DNA of 10,756 nt from Cellvibrionales bacterium UBA1963 (lineage in GTDB: Bacteria > Pseudomonadota > Gammaproteobacteria > Pseudomonadales > UBA7434): contig DDED01000061.1 of assembly GCA_002336035.1 (NCBI GenBank), positions 4,497 through 15,252 of the forward strand, read 5' to 3'. A model generated the notes under the pieces. The model was not told the origin of the DNA. It did not search any database and saw only the letters and a program-made list of their open reading frames with translations. Within the stretch, counting starts at the first letter, position 1. Every line of letters starts with the position of its first letter. Position numbers and translations under genes: made by a program. Below, in pieces: positions 1 through 6,217 of this stretch.

Positions 1-191
1 TTATGAGCTAAATTCCAATTATTATTCAATACATTCATAGCAAATAATGTTCTTCTGTGCACCGGTTTAAGACCGTCTCTAGAATCTGGAAGAGCTCTTC
101 CAACAATTACGCTCATAGCGTATTCCATATAAGAGCTTTTCAGCTCATCTTCTATATTTAAAGGTATTATTTCTTTAGCTATATCGTCCAT
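1..191 (-). CDS. gyrA: DNA gyrase subunit A, N-terminal fragment (cut by window edge)
   Basis: GyrA is the breakage-reunion subunit of the A2B2 gyrase that introduces negative supercoils using ATP. Only the first 63 codons are present; the gene continues past the left edge. The translation begins MDDIAKEIIPLNIEDELKSS and contains the conserved stretch YAMSVIVGRALPD followed by RDGLKPVHRR, which matches the start of E. coli GyrA almost residue for residue. The quinolone-resistance region and catalytic Tyr lie outside the window. The ATG at 191 is chosen because the E. coli protein starts at the equivalent place; no good Shine-Dalgarno precedes it. The fragment is AT-rich (60 G/C in bases 1-180) and all four of its arginines are AGA, unlike most genes further right. 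It lies downstream of pntB on the same strand but has its own likely promoter. Identification is very secure. Confidence 0.95.
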   Translation of the reverse strand, partial: MDDIAKEIIPLNIEDELKSSYMEYAMSVIVGRALPDSRDGLKPVHRRTLFAMNVLNNNWNLAH

Positions 192-258
192 TTAAAGGGA
201 TTTATTTATATATTTTATTAATTTTTAGTAAGAAATTTAGGCTTATTAAAGAGCTTAA

Positions 259-267
259 ATTATAGCA
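259..267 (-). promoter_or_regulatory. Candidate extended -10 promoter of gyrA
   Basis: On the minus strand the bases read TGCTATAAT, a perfect TATAAT hexamer with the TGn extension (TG at 267-266, hexamer 264-259). No convincing -35 box lies 16-18 bp upstream, which is tolerable for an extended -10 promoter. Transcription would start near 252, giving a leader of about 60 nt before the gyrA ATG. It lies in a very AT-rich spacer (192-305) between pntB and gyrA and suggests that gyrA is not simply the tail of the pnt operon. Confidence 0.5.
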
Positions 268-305
268 TCTTGAGAAGTTTTTAAGGGGGGTTATTTTCTT
301 AAATT

Positions 306-1673
306 TTAAGACTTAAATTCAGAAACTAGAGTCGATATAGACTCTTTAGCATCACCGAATAACATTCTGGTATTTTCTTTAAGGAACAAAGGATTGTCTA
401 TACCTGCAAAGCCAGATGCCATTGATCTTTTAAGTACAAAAACAGTCTGAGCTTGGTCAGCATTAATTACCGGCATACCATAAATAGGACTTGACTCAAC
501 CTCACGGGCAGCAGGGTTAACAACATCGTTAGCGCCGATGATAATAGCAACGTCAAAATTTTCCATTCTTGGGTTGATTTGATCCATCTCTAACAGCAGA
601 TCATAGGGAACATCTGCCTCTGCTAGCAGCACATTCATGTGACCTGGCATTCGACCAGCAACGGGGTGAATAGCATAGACCACTTCAGCACCGTTTTTTT
701 CCAACAATTCTTGCAGCTCTTTAACTACGTGCTGGGCTTGAGCAACGGCCATACCGTATCCCGGAATAACCACCACACTGCTGGCAGCTTCAAGAACATA
801 ATACGCGTCATCAGCCGACATAGGCTTTACTTCACCCTGCTCGACAACCGGGCCAGAACTGGTGCTTACTGTCCCAAAACCTGAGAACAGCACGTTTGAT
901 AATGAACGGTTCATTGCCTTGCACATAATATTAGTTAAGATGATGCCACTAGCACCCACTAAAGAACCGGCGACGATCAATAAAATATTACCGATCGCAA
1001 ACCCAGCAGCTGCCGCTGCGATACCTGAAAAACTATTTAACAGCGACATGACTACTGGCATATCTGCACCGCCAATAGGCAGGACAAACATAACACCCAA
1101 TAGCAACGATAAGCCCACGGCAAGATACAACCAATTTTGATCAGCAGGATTTTGAATAAATAAAACCGCACAAACCACTACCGCAATCAAAATACTAGAA
1201 TTAACAATCCTCTGCCCCATATAGACAAAGGGGCGGCCAGAAATCCTCTCACTAAGCTTACCATAAGCCAGCAAAGAGCCCGTAAACGTTAAACCGCCAA
1301 TTAAAATAGATAGAAACACTGTCGCTAAAAAGAATAATTCAGGGGACGGTTCATTTTTTAAGGCAGACCAACCAACGAACAAGCTGGCCAAACCACCAAA
1401 GCCATTAAATAAGGCAACCATCTCTGGCATCGATGTCATTTCTACTTTTCGAGCAACGACCGCGCCAATAACACCGCCTATGACAAAACCACCAATGATT
1501 AATTCGTAGTTCAGACCTTTAGTAAACAACGTAGCAATAACAGCGATCGCCATACCAACTGAAGAGATGATGTTACCTTTTCTGGCTGAGGCTGGAGAAC
1601 CTAAAAACTTAAGGCCAACTATGAATAAGACAGCTGCAACTATATAAACTAAATCAATTATCTCTTCATTCAT
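306..1673 (-). CDS. pntB: Proton-translocating NAD(P) transhydrogenase, beta subunit
   Basis: PntB carries most of the membrane domain (dII) and the NADP(H)-binding domain (dIII) of the transhydrogenase, which couples inward proton flow to hydride transfer from NADH to NADP+. The protein has 455 residues (E. coli PntB 462). Residues 1-260 form a series of hydrophobic segments; the soluble dIII starts near 290. Visible dIII motifs are the fingerprint GYGMAVAQAQ at 305-314, GANDVVNP at 380-387 and KRSMASGFAGI at 415-425. In the membrane domain the stretch MPVVMSLLNSFSGIAAAAAG and Asn229 match the E. coli region around beta-Asn222. The E. coli proton-channel residue beta-His91 appears as Asn90 here (VALFNGFGG). 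The ATG overlaps the pntAB stop by 4 nt (ATGA), a sign of translational coupling. Last gene of the pntAA-pntAB-pntB operon. Confidence 0.96.
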   Translation of the reverse strand: MNEEIIDLVYIVAAVLFIVGLKFLGSPASARKGNIISSVGMAIAVIATLFTKGLNYELIIGGFVIGGVIGAVVARKVEMTSMPEMVALFNGFGGLASLFVGWSALKNEPSPELFFLATVFLSILIGGLTFTGSLLAYGKLSERISGRPFVYMGQRIVNSSILIAVVVCAVLFIQNPADQNWLYLAVGLSLLLGVMFVLPIGGADMPVVMSLLNSFSGIAAAAAGFAIGNILLIVAGSLVGASGIILTNIMCKAMNRSLSNVLFSGFGTVSTSSGPVVEQGEVKPMSADDAYYVLEAASSVVVIPGYGMAVAQAQHVVKELQELLEKNGAEVVYAIHPVAGRMPGHMNVLLAEADVPYDLLLEMDQINPRMENFDVAIIIGANDVVNPAAREVESSPIYGMPVINADQAQTVFVLKRSMASGFAGIDNPLFLKENTRMLFGDAKESISTLVSEFKS

Positions 1674-1960
1674 TTTCCATCACCGCCTTCTTTCTTTTTA
1701 AACATTGCGAGCATGCGGTCAGTTACCATATAACCACCAATAACATTAATCGTTGCAAAGCCCACCGCAACCGCACCAAGCATGCTAACCATTGCATTAT
1801 CTGAGCCAGCAAGAGCTAATGCTCCAACCAAAGTGATACCAGAAATTGCATTAGATCCAGACATCAACGGAGTGTGTAACGTTGATGGAACCTTGTTAAT
1901 AAGTTCAACACCAAGAAATATGGCAAGAACAAAAATGAAAACTAGATTGATAATGTCCAT
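1670..1960 (-). CDS. pntAB: NAD(P) transhydrogenase alpha subunit part 2 (membrane segment)
   Basis: This 96-residue membrane protein supplies the alpha-side transmembrane helices of transhydrogenase domain II. It has hydrophobic segments at about 3-20, 37-52 and 57-80, the conserved loop VPSTLHTPLMSGSNAISGI at about 24-42, and a short Lys-rich cytoplasmic tail. In E. coli this part is fused to the C-terminus of PntA; a separate small gene is the Rhodospirillum rubrum type arrangement. It starts 2 nt after the pntAA stop and overlaps pntB by 4 nt, so the three genes are surely one transcript and make equal amounts of the parts of one complex. Identity is secure from context and the loop motif. 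Confidence 0.94.
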   Translation of the reverse strand: MDIINLVFIFVLAIFLGVELINKVPSTLHTPLMSGSNAISGITLVGALALAGSDNAMVSMLGAVAVGFATINVIGGYMVTDRMLAMFKKKEGGDGK

Positions 1961-1962
1961 GC

Positions 1963-3102
1963 TTATTTATCTCCAGAGCGAATATTAGCGATAGTTTGAT
2001 TAACGATGTCATTGTTGTGCGTTATAACACAGCCAATCAGATCATTATCAAAATCCAAAACAACTGCTTTAGCTTCTTCGTCCCAAAATTCACTAACCAA
2101 ACTGAATAAGTTACTTGAATACATCTGTGACGCATCTCGGGGTACTGAATTAGGCCAATTACCCGTACCAACAATTTTCACGCCTTCAAGCTCGACCACT
2201 TCACCCGGTGCAGAACCTTCTACGTTACCACCGGTCTCTGCCGCCATATCAATCACCACACTGCCACGCCGCATGCCTTCCACAAATTCACGCGGCACAA
2301 TCACTGGCGGTTTGCGACCAAAAACTTGAGCAGTAGTAATCACAACATCTGAAGCCGCAATCACTCCTTTTTGAGCATCGCGCTGAATTTGAAGTTGTTC
2401 AGGCGTCAACTCTTTTGCATAACCGTCTGCCGTAGATCCAGTTTCACCAAGATCAATCTCTAAAAACTTAGCGCCCACTGATCGAACTTGTTCAGCCACC
2501 TCAGAACGCGTATCAAACGCGGTGACCTGAGCGCCCAAACGTTTTGCTGTCGCAATTGCTTGTAAGCCAGCGACACCAGCACCAATAACAAACACCTTGG
2601 CAGGCCTCAACGTTCCAGCCGGGGTCATCATCATAGGTAAAATCGAAGGCAAGTAATTGGCTGCTTGCATAACCATGACATAACCCGCCAAGTTAGCCTG
2701 CGAACTCAGTGCGTCCATTTTTTGTGAGCGCGTGCTGCGAGGAATCATCTCCATGCTAATAGCACTGATGTTTTTAGCCTTTAATGCATCTATTAACTCA
2801 TGCTCATTAAATGGATCAAGAAAGCTGACATGGATACTGCCAGACTTTAAAAGCTCCACATCGCTAAGTTCAGGTTTACGCACCCGAAGGACAACATCGG
2901 CAGCGCCTAACAGCGAGGCTTTATCGGTTGCAATGGTTGCACCAACGGCCTCATAGTCACTGTCTGAGAATCCAGCACCAGCACCAGCACCAGCCTCGAG
3001 ACTGACCTCTGCGCCCATGCGAACTAATTTTTTTACCGTATCAGGGATTAACGCAGCGCGTAATTCACCTGCGGCTGTTTCTTTAGGAATAGCTATTAAC
3101 AT
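1963..3102 (-). CDS. pntAA: NAD(P) transhydrogenase alpha subunit part 1 (NAD(H)-binding domain)
   Basis: This soluble 379-residue protein is domain I of the transhydrogenase, which binds NAD(H) on the cytoplasmic face and passes hydride to NADP+ held by PntB. It belongs to the alanine dehydrogenase/PNT family. The N-terminal domain carries the RQD loop (R122, Q127, D130 in PRSTRSQKMD) that positions the nicotinamide. The Rossmann fold shows VIGAGVAGLQA with G174, G176 and G179, and the NAD-selecting acidic residue D197 (AFDTRSEV). The C-terminus ends before any membrane helix, so the alpha subunit is split, with pntAB following after 2 nt. A Gly-Ala run at residues 37-44 comes from a hexanucleotide repeat in the DNA. 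The ATG at 3102 gives the usual family N-terminus (MLIAIPKE); no clear Shine-Dalgarno is seen. First gene of the operon. Confidence 0.96.
   Translation of the reverse strand: MLIAIPKETAAGELRAALIPDTVKKLVRMGAEVSLEAGAGAGAGFSDSDYEAVGATIATDKASLLGAADVVLRVRKPELSDVELLKSGSIHVSFLDPFNEHELIDALKAKNISAISMEMIPRSTRSQKMDALSSQANLAGYVMVMQAANYLPSILPMMMTPAGTLRPAKVFVIGAGVAGLQAIATAKRLGAQVTAFDTRSEVAEQVRSVGAKFLEIDLGETGSTADGYAKELTPEQLQIQRDAQKGVIAASDVVITTAQVFGRKPPVIVPREFVEGMRRGSVVIDMAAETGGNVEGSAPGEVVELEGVKIVGTGNWPNSVPRDASQMYSSNLFSLVSEFWDEEAKAVVLDFDNDLIGCVITHNNDIVNQTIANIRSGDK
2972..2994. repeat. Short tandem hexanucleotide repeat inside pntAA
   Basis: The plus strand reads CCAGCA three times and then CCAGC, about 3.8 copies of a 6-bp unit. 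In frame it encodes the alternating Gly-Ala run at residues 37-44 of PntAA, in a surface loop where related proteins vary. Copy-number change would add or remove two residues without shifting the frame. Confidence 0.7.
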
Positions 3103-3476
3103 AAGATTATTGCGTCTTTGGTTGTTGACGAATATTGATTAAAAATTACAGTCATCCCATTTAAAAACCAACCGGGAAGTCTGCAATAGCTCAAAAATGC
3201 TGTTTAGAAAAACAGGGTCTTAACTTAAAAAATAGCACCATCGTAAGGCCGTCTGATAAGTTGAATGACATCTTATACGCGGCGGCAAGTGGTTGCCATA
3301 GCCAATTGCGTCTAAAGACAACATGGAATATTAAAATCAATAACTTAGGAGGGCCTATAAGGTTACGATATAGTACATATTGGCACTAACTATGAACAGG
3401 GGCCAGTCGAGAAGGCCAAATTTAACATTTGAATTAAACCGTAGCCACGACTGTGCACAATAAAACATGACAATGA
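3103..3476. other. Gene-free stretch between the small charged protein and pntAA
   Basis: I find no convincing gene in these 374 bp on either strand. The longest ATG-initiated reading frames noticed are about 20-35 codons and lack ribosome binding sites. It holds the candidate pnt promoter at its left end. It also has a small dyad CTGTTT-AGAA-AAACAG at 3200-3215 that could form a weak hairpin, and an isolated AGGAGGG at 3347-3353 with no start codon at a usable distance. No tRNA or recognisable small RNA is seen. Confidence 0.6.
3143..3171 (-). promoter_or_regulatory. Candidate promoter of the pntAA-pntAB-pntB operon
   Basis: On the minus strand TTGGTT (3171-3166) and TAATTT (3148-3143) are separated by exactly 17 bp. 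Each matches the sigma-70 consensus at four of six positions. The start site would be near 3136, leaving a leader of about 34 nt before the pntAA ATG. The match is moderate, and other AT-rich hexamers nearby could serve. Confidence 0.35.
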
Positions 3477-3638
3477 TTATTTTTTATTCAAACGACGGTC
3501 GCTTTTACGCCGATCCGTTCCATCGTTTAAATCGATGCCTAAATTTTTCTTGCGCCGGTCGCCGCTTTGTTCTCGCTCTTCTAATGCTTCATCGAGCTGC
3601 TCAAAAAGCCCTAAATCTTCATTATCTTCGTCGCTCAT
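3477..3638 (-). CDS. Small charged protein of unknown function (53 aa)
   Basis: A complete 53-codon reading frame from ATG at 3638 to TAA. It has a proper Shine-Dalgarno, GGAG, 9 nt upstream of the ATG. The product has strongly segregated charge. Residues 1-24 are acidic (MSDEDNEDLG, then LDEALEEREQ). Residues 27-53 are basic, with three DRR units: GDRRKK, TDRRKS and SDRR. There is no signal peptide, membrane segment or cysteine. Such composition often belongs to small cytoplasmic nucleic-acid or protein-binding factors, but that is only an inference. It lies downstream of the diguanylate cyclase on the same strand with a 183-nt gap, so it may be a separate transcript. The ribosome binding site and biased composition argue that it is real; I do not recognise the family. 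Confidence 0.65.
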   Translation of the reverse strand: MSDEDNEDLGLFEQLDEALEEREQSGDRRKKNLGIDLNDGTDRRKSDRRLNKK

Positions 3639-3718
3639 TGTTCCACTCTCCACTTTTTTAGCTGTAAAATATGGACTTATTATTGTTTCATCTTAGTCGA
3701 CACATTTATCGTTTTGCA

Positions 3719-3747
3719 TTTATAAAATGATTGCCTATCATTGTAGA
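3719..3747 (-). promoter_or_regulatory. Candidate promoter of the 53-aa protein gene
   Basis: On the minus strand TCTACA (3747-3742, 4/6 to TTGACA) and TATAAA (3724-3719, 5/6 to TATAAT) are 17 bp apart. Transcription would begin near 3712, about 75 nt before the ATG. The -35 box lies inside the inverted repeat at 3731-3760, which could be an operator. Prediction by eye only. Confidence 0.3.
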
Positions 3748-3760
3748 CCACTACAGGCAA
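3731..3760. repeat. Interrupted inverted repeat between the diguanylate cyclase and the small gene
   Basis: The arms are TTGCCT plus GTAG on the left and CTAC plus AGGCAA on the right. They pair perfectly over 10 bp around an ACCA loop, with a 6-nt bulge (ATCATT) in the left arm. No T-run follows on the minus strand, so it is not a textbook terminator. It may act as an operator over the small gene's promoter or as an mRNA 3' end structure for the cyclase gene. Confidence 0.45.
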
Positions 3761-3821
3761 GCGGTTGAAAAATAGTTTAATGTTAAGCCATTTTAAATCG
3801 AAACGTCGCAAAAACAAATGA

Positions 3822-5351
3822 TCAGGCCGCGACGCGACATTGGTCTCTGCCCATGTCCTTGGCTTGGTACATGGCTTTGTCTGCACGGCTAAACAAATCT
3901 TCTACTGAGTCATCTGCAGCGACCTCAGCAATGCCTAATGACACGGTTATTTTTAATGGCTGTGTTTGAAAATGAAACGGGCTGTTGCGGATTTGTGCGC
4001 AGATATCATTCATTAAGGTCAGTGCAGAATCGGCACTCGTCTCTGGCAATAAAATCACAAATTCTTCACCGCCATAACGGGCAATATAATCGCTGGAACG
4101 GAGTCTTTTCTTAGCCGTTTTTGCCAATAATTTTAAAACTTTATCGCCCGCTAAATGCCCGTAATTGTCATTAATGGCTTTAAATCGATCAACATCAAGC
4201 ACGACGAGGCAAAAGGTATTACCGTACCGAATGAAACGCTCGAGCTCTATACTCACACGCCGGTCATACGCCTCTCGATTGGGCAGCTCAGTAAGCCCGT
4301 CAAGCTCAGTATATTGACGTTGAACTTCAAGCTCAGCCTCAGCCCTTGCAGTCTCTACTTCTAACAGCTGAACATGTGAGCGCATTGCTGCTAATTTAAT
4401 TTCATAATCACGTTTTTGCTGGTCACGCTTTTTTTGATATTCATCGAGCTGTGAAGAAACTAAAGCAACGTGCGACCTAACTGATGCCTGCAATGACTGC
4501 ATCGATGGCGCTGTTTCAATACTGCCAGAAAATATGCTTATGTCATCGCGCACCGTCTGCTCAAAACTCTCACCCATAGCAATGATTGAATGCGCCGATG
4601 TACCAACGCAACTGACGTCGTTGTTAAGCCGAAAGAGCTGATCATTTAAGCCTTTCAAAAATAACTCAAACTCTTGATGGTCGTTGTCATGAGCGCCGAC
4701 AATAACCGTTTTTAAGTGATTTAACAGTAACAGCAAATTTTCATTATTGAGTCCTTTAGACAGTAAATTTTGAGCACTGATAAGGGCGCCCTCTGTCGCG
4801 GCCAAAGGTTTAAGCTGTGAAAGAATATCGGCCAGTATTGCTTCTAAGCGTCCAGCTATTGGCTCAACTTGTTCAACCGACTTTGACCCGTGCGATAAAT
4901 CATTTAAAATTAAACCCTGAAGGCGAAAGAAATTCACTGCCATAAAATCTATTGGTTGATTTTTTTTCAACGCACTTTGGCAGCTGCGCATAAATGCCGA
5001 TAGTTTCTTTTTTGCCTTGGGTGAGGGGTTCAATGCTAACAGCTGGGCTACGCCGTCATTAAAACTTTGAAGCTGCTTATCAAGATTGCTGCGTCGGACC
5101 GTTACAGCATTACTGATCGCTTTATGAACTGTGGCGAGCAATGCGCTATCAATCACGGCGTCACCGCTGCTTAACTGTTGCCGTAAATCGACAATTAATT
5201 CATCTAACAGATCATCTTGACTTTCACCAACAAGCGAAAATTCCCACAGCAACTCTTCTAAATTATGCGCCCTTTTAACCAATGCTTGGTGATTGCGTAA
5301 CTTAGCAAACCATTGCTGACGAGCACGGGTAAATGATGAGATAAACTTCAT
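3822..5351 (-). CDS. Cytoplasmic GGDEF diguanylate cyclase with helical N-terminal region
   Basis: Makes cyclic di-GMP from two GTP, the second messenger for the motile/sessile switch. Numbering here starts from the ATG at 5351 (509 aa). Residues 1-290 are predicted mostly helical and match no sensor domain I know. A charged coiled-coil-like stretch covers about 300-350. The GGDEF domain runs from DGLTELPNR (351) to the end. Active-site GGEEF is at 427-431, metal-binding DVDRFKAINDNYGH starts at D386, and the product-inhibition site RSSD (RxxD) is at 418-421, exactly five residues before GGEEF. So the enzyme should be active and feedback-inhibited. There is no EAL domain, signal peptide or membrane helix. 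The frame extends to a GTG at 5357, but AAGAG lies 5 nt before the ATG, which is preferred. A neighbouring dsbA/cc4/engB cluster recalls Pseudomonas PA5487 (DgcH). Confidence 0.92.
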   Translation of the reverse strand: MKFISSFTRARQQWFAKLRNHQALVKRAHNLEELLWEFSLVGESQDDLLDELIVDLRQQLSSGDAVIDSALLATVHKAISNAVTVRRSNLDKQLQSFNDGVAQLLALNPSPKAKKKLSAFMRSCQSALKKNQPIDFMAVNFFRLQGLILNDLSHGSKSVEQVEPIAGRLEAILADILSQLKPLAATEGALISAQNLLSKGLNNENLLLLLNHLKTVIVGAHDNDHQEFELFLKGLNDQLFRLNNDVSCVGTSAHSIIAMGESFEQTVRDDISIFSGSIETAPSMQSLQASVRSHVALVSSQLDEYQKKRDQQKRDYEIKLAAMRSHVQLLEVETARAEAELEVQRQYTELDGLTELPNREAYDRRVSIELERFIRYGNTFCLVVLDVDRFKAINDNYGHLAGDKVLKLLAKTAKKRLRSSDYIARYGGEEFVILLPETSADSALTLMNDICAQIRNSPFHFQTQPLKITVSLGIAEVAADDSVEDLFSRADKAMYQAKDMGRDQCRVAA

Positions 5352-5412
5352 AAACACTCTTTTAATAGGAATAATGGGGCAGTTTGTTGGACGAATTATC
5401 TAACGTTCAATA

Positions 5413-5418
5413 ATTATA
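5413..5418 (-). promoter_or_regulatory. Candidate -10 box for the diguanylate cyclase gene
   Basis: The minus strand reads a perfect TATAAT. The position 17 bp upstream falls in the right arm of the dsbA terminator and gives only a poor -35 match. The leader would be about 55 nt. Together with the terminator just upstream it suggests that the cyclase has its own transcript rather than being driven from dsbA. Confidence 0.35.
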
Positions 5419-5432
5419 GGTGGGTTTTAAGA

Positions 5433-5461
5433 AATAAAACCGCCATTGAGACGGTTTTATT
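5433..5461 (-). terminator. Rho-independent terminator after dsbA
   Basis: A perfect 10-bp inverted repeat, AATAAAACCG and CGGTTTTATT, surrounds a 9-nt loop (5443-5451), 23 bp beyond the dsbA stop codon. The right arm on the minus strand supplies the GC pairs followed by a T-rich tract (CGGTTTTATTTC). The sequence is symmetrical and could work in both directions, but only minus-strand genes flank it here. Confidence 0.75.
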
Positions 5462-5483
5462 CAATAGTTATAAGATTTTACCT

Positions 5484-6134
5484 TTATTGGCGTTCCAGTC
5501 CGATTAAATAATCGGCGACCTTTAGCATCCCGGCTTGACTACCGGCCATTTTGCCGCTGATGCGGTATTTACCGTTAACGATTAATTCTGGCGTGCCCTG
5601 CACAAGATAATTTTTCTTCACCCGTTTCTCAGACTGAGACACCTTACTCATAACACCAAAAGAATTGAGTGTTTGATGAAAATTTTCGCGGCTTATGCCG
5701 TGTTGAACAAAAATATCGGCAAATTTTTCTTGGTCACTTAAGCGTGGGCTTTTAGCCAGCAAAGCAAAAATACTGTCATGTCCGGCATTTGATAACGATA
5801 AGCTCTCAGCGGTATAGTAAACATTTGCATGTAATTTCATGAAATCTCGCCAAATGGCCGGTGTTTTAGCAAACACGACATCGTCAGCTAGGCTTGATTC
5901 CCATTTATGCAACATCGGCTGAAAAGAATAGCAATGCGAACAGCCGTACCAAAAAACCTCCATCACCTCAATTTTATTCGGATTAAGTGTGCGCGCAGGA
6001 TTGGCCAGTATTTGGTAGTGAGTGCCCGCCTCAAAGGAAGCCGCCTTCATGTCTGACTTGTCAGCGCAAGCCACAGAAGCAAAGATAAAAAACGGCAGTA
6101 AAAATAAATGGCTCAAACGAAGAAGGTAGTTCAT
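5484..6134 (-). CDS. dsbA: Thiol:disulfide interchange protein DsbA
   Basis: Periplasmic oxidase that puts disulfide bonds into newly exported proteins and is re-oxidised by DsbB (not in this window). The protein has 216 residues, typical for the family. Residues 1-24 form a hydrophobic signal peptide with a likely cut after ACA (position 24). The thioredoxin-fold active site is FWYGCSHCYSF with Cys65 and Cys68, and the cis-proline loop is GTPELIVNG with Pro182. Most close relatives have CPHC; here the second position is Ser. The helical insertion lies between about 95 and 165. ATG at 6134 is preceded by AGGA at 9 nt. It follows cytochrome c4 with a 74-nt gap on the same strand, so both are probably co-transcribed and end at the terminator at 5433-5461. 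Confidence 0.95.
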   Translation of the reverse strand: MNYLLRLSHLFLLPFFIFASVACADKSDMKAASFEAGTHYQILANPARTLNPNKIEVMEVFWYGCSHCYSFQPMLHKWESSLADDVVFAKTPAIWRDFMKLHANVYYTAESLSLSNAGHDSIFALLAKSPRLSDQEKFADIFVQHGISRENFHQTLNSFGVMSKVSQSEKRVKKNYLVQGTPELIVNGKYRISGKMAGSQAGMLKVADYLIGLERQ

Positions 6135-6177
6135 GACTGCGAATCCTATGCAAAAGAAAATTTTTATTGATGAGCGG

Positions 6178-6217
6178 CGACCCTAAAAGTGAACATACGT
6201 TGCCTCTATCAGGGTCG
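6178..6217. repeat. Inverted repeat straddling the cytochrome c4 stop codon
   Basis: CGACCCT at 6178-6184 and AGGGTCG at 6211-6217 are exact complements separated by 26 nt. The right arm overlaps the last codons and the TGA of cytochrome c4. In the mRNA the 7-bp stem could form just before the dsbA leader. There is no following T-run, so a processing or stability element between the two cistrons is more plausible than termination; chance cannot be excluded. Confidence 0.35.

Noticed and set aside
87..102. 16-bp perfect palindrome TGGAAGAGCTCTTCCA in gyrA
   Set aside because: It encodes the conserved GRALP stretch of GyrA, so the symmetry is most simply a by-product of codon choice.
3200..3215. 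Hairpin CTGTTT-AGAA-AAACAG followed by CATTTTTG on the minus strand
   Set aside because: The stem is short and AT-rich and lies 260 bp past the nearest gene end; too weak to call a terminator.
3347..3353. AGGAGGG, a strong Shine-Dalgarno-like sequence in the gene-free stretch
   Set aside because: No ATG, GTG or TTG lies at a usable distance and the following frame closes at once.
3391..3462. 23-codon plus-strand reading frame beginning MNRGQSRRPN
   Set aside because: No ribosome binding site, no supporting context and well within chance length.
3467..3661. 64-codon plus-strand frame over the 53-aa gene
   Set aside because: The opposite strand has the better ribosome binding site and a strongly biased, protein-like composition.
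3680..3886. 68-codon minus-strand frame overlapping the end of the diguanylate cyclase
   Set aside because: It overlaps the conserved GGDEF C-terminus in another frame, has no ribosome binding site and reads like a shadow.
5484..6134. DsbA as a lipoprotein because of Cys23 near the signal peptide end
   Set aside because: The residues before Cys23 (S-V-A) lack the Leu-type lipobox position; signal peptidase I cleavage after ACA fits better.
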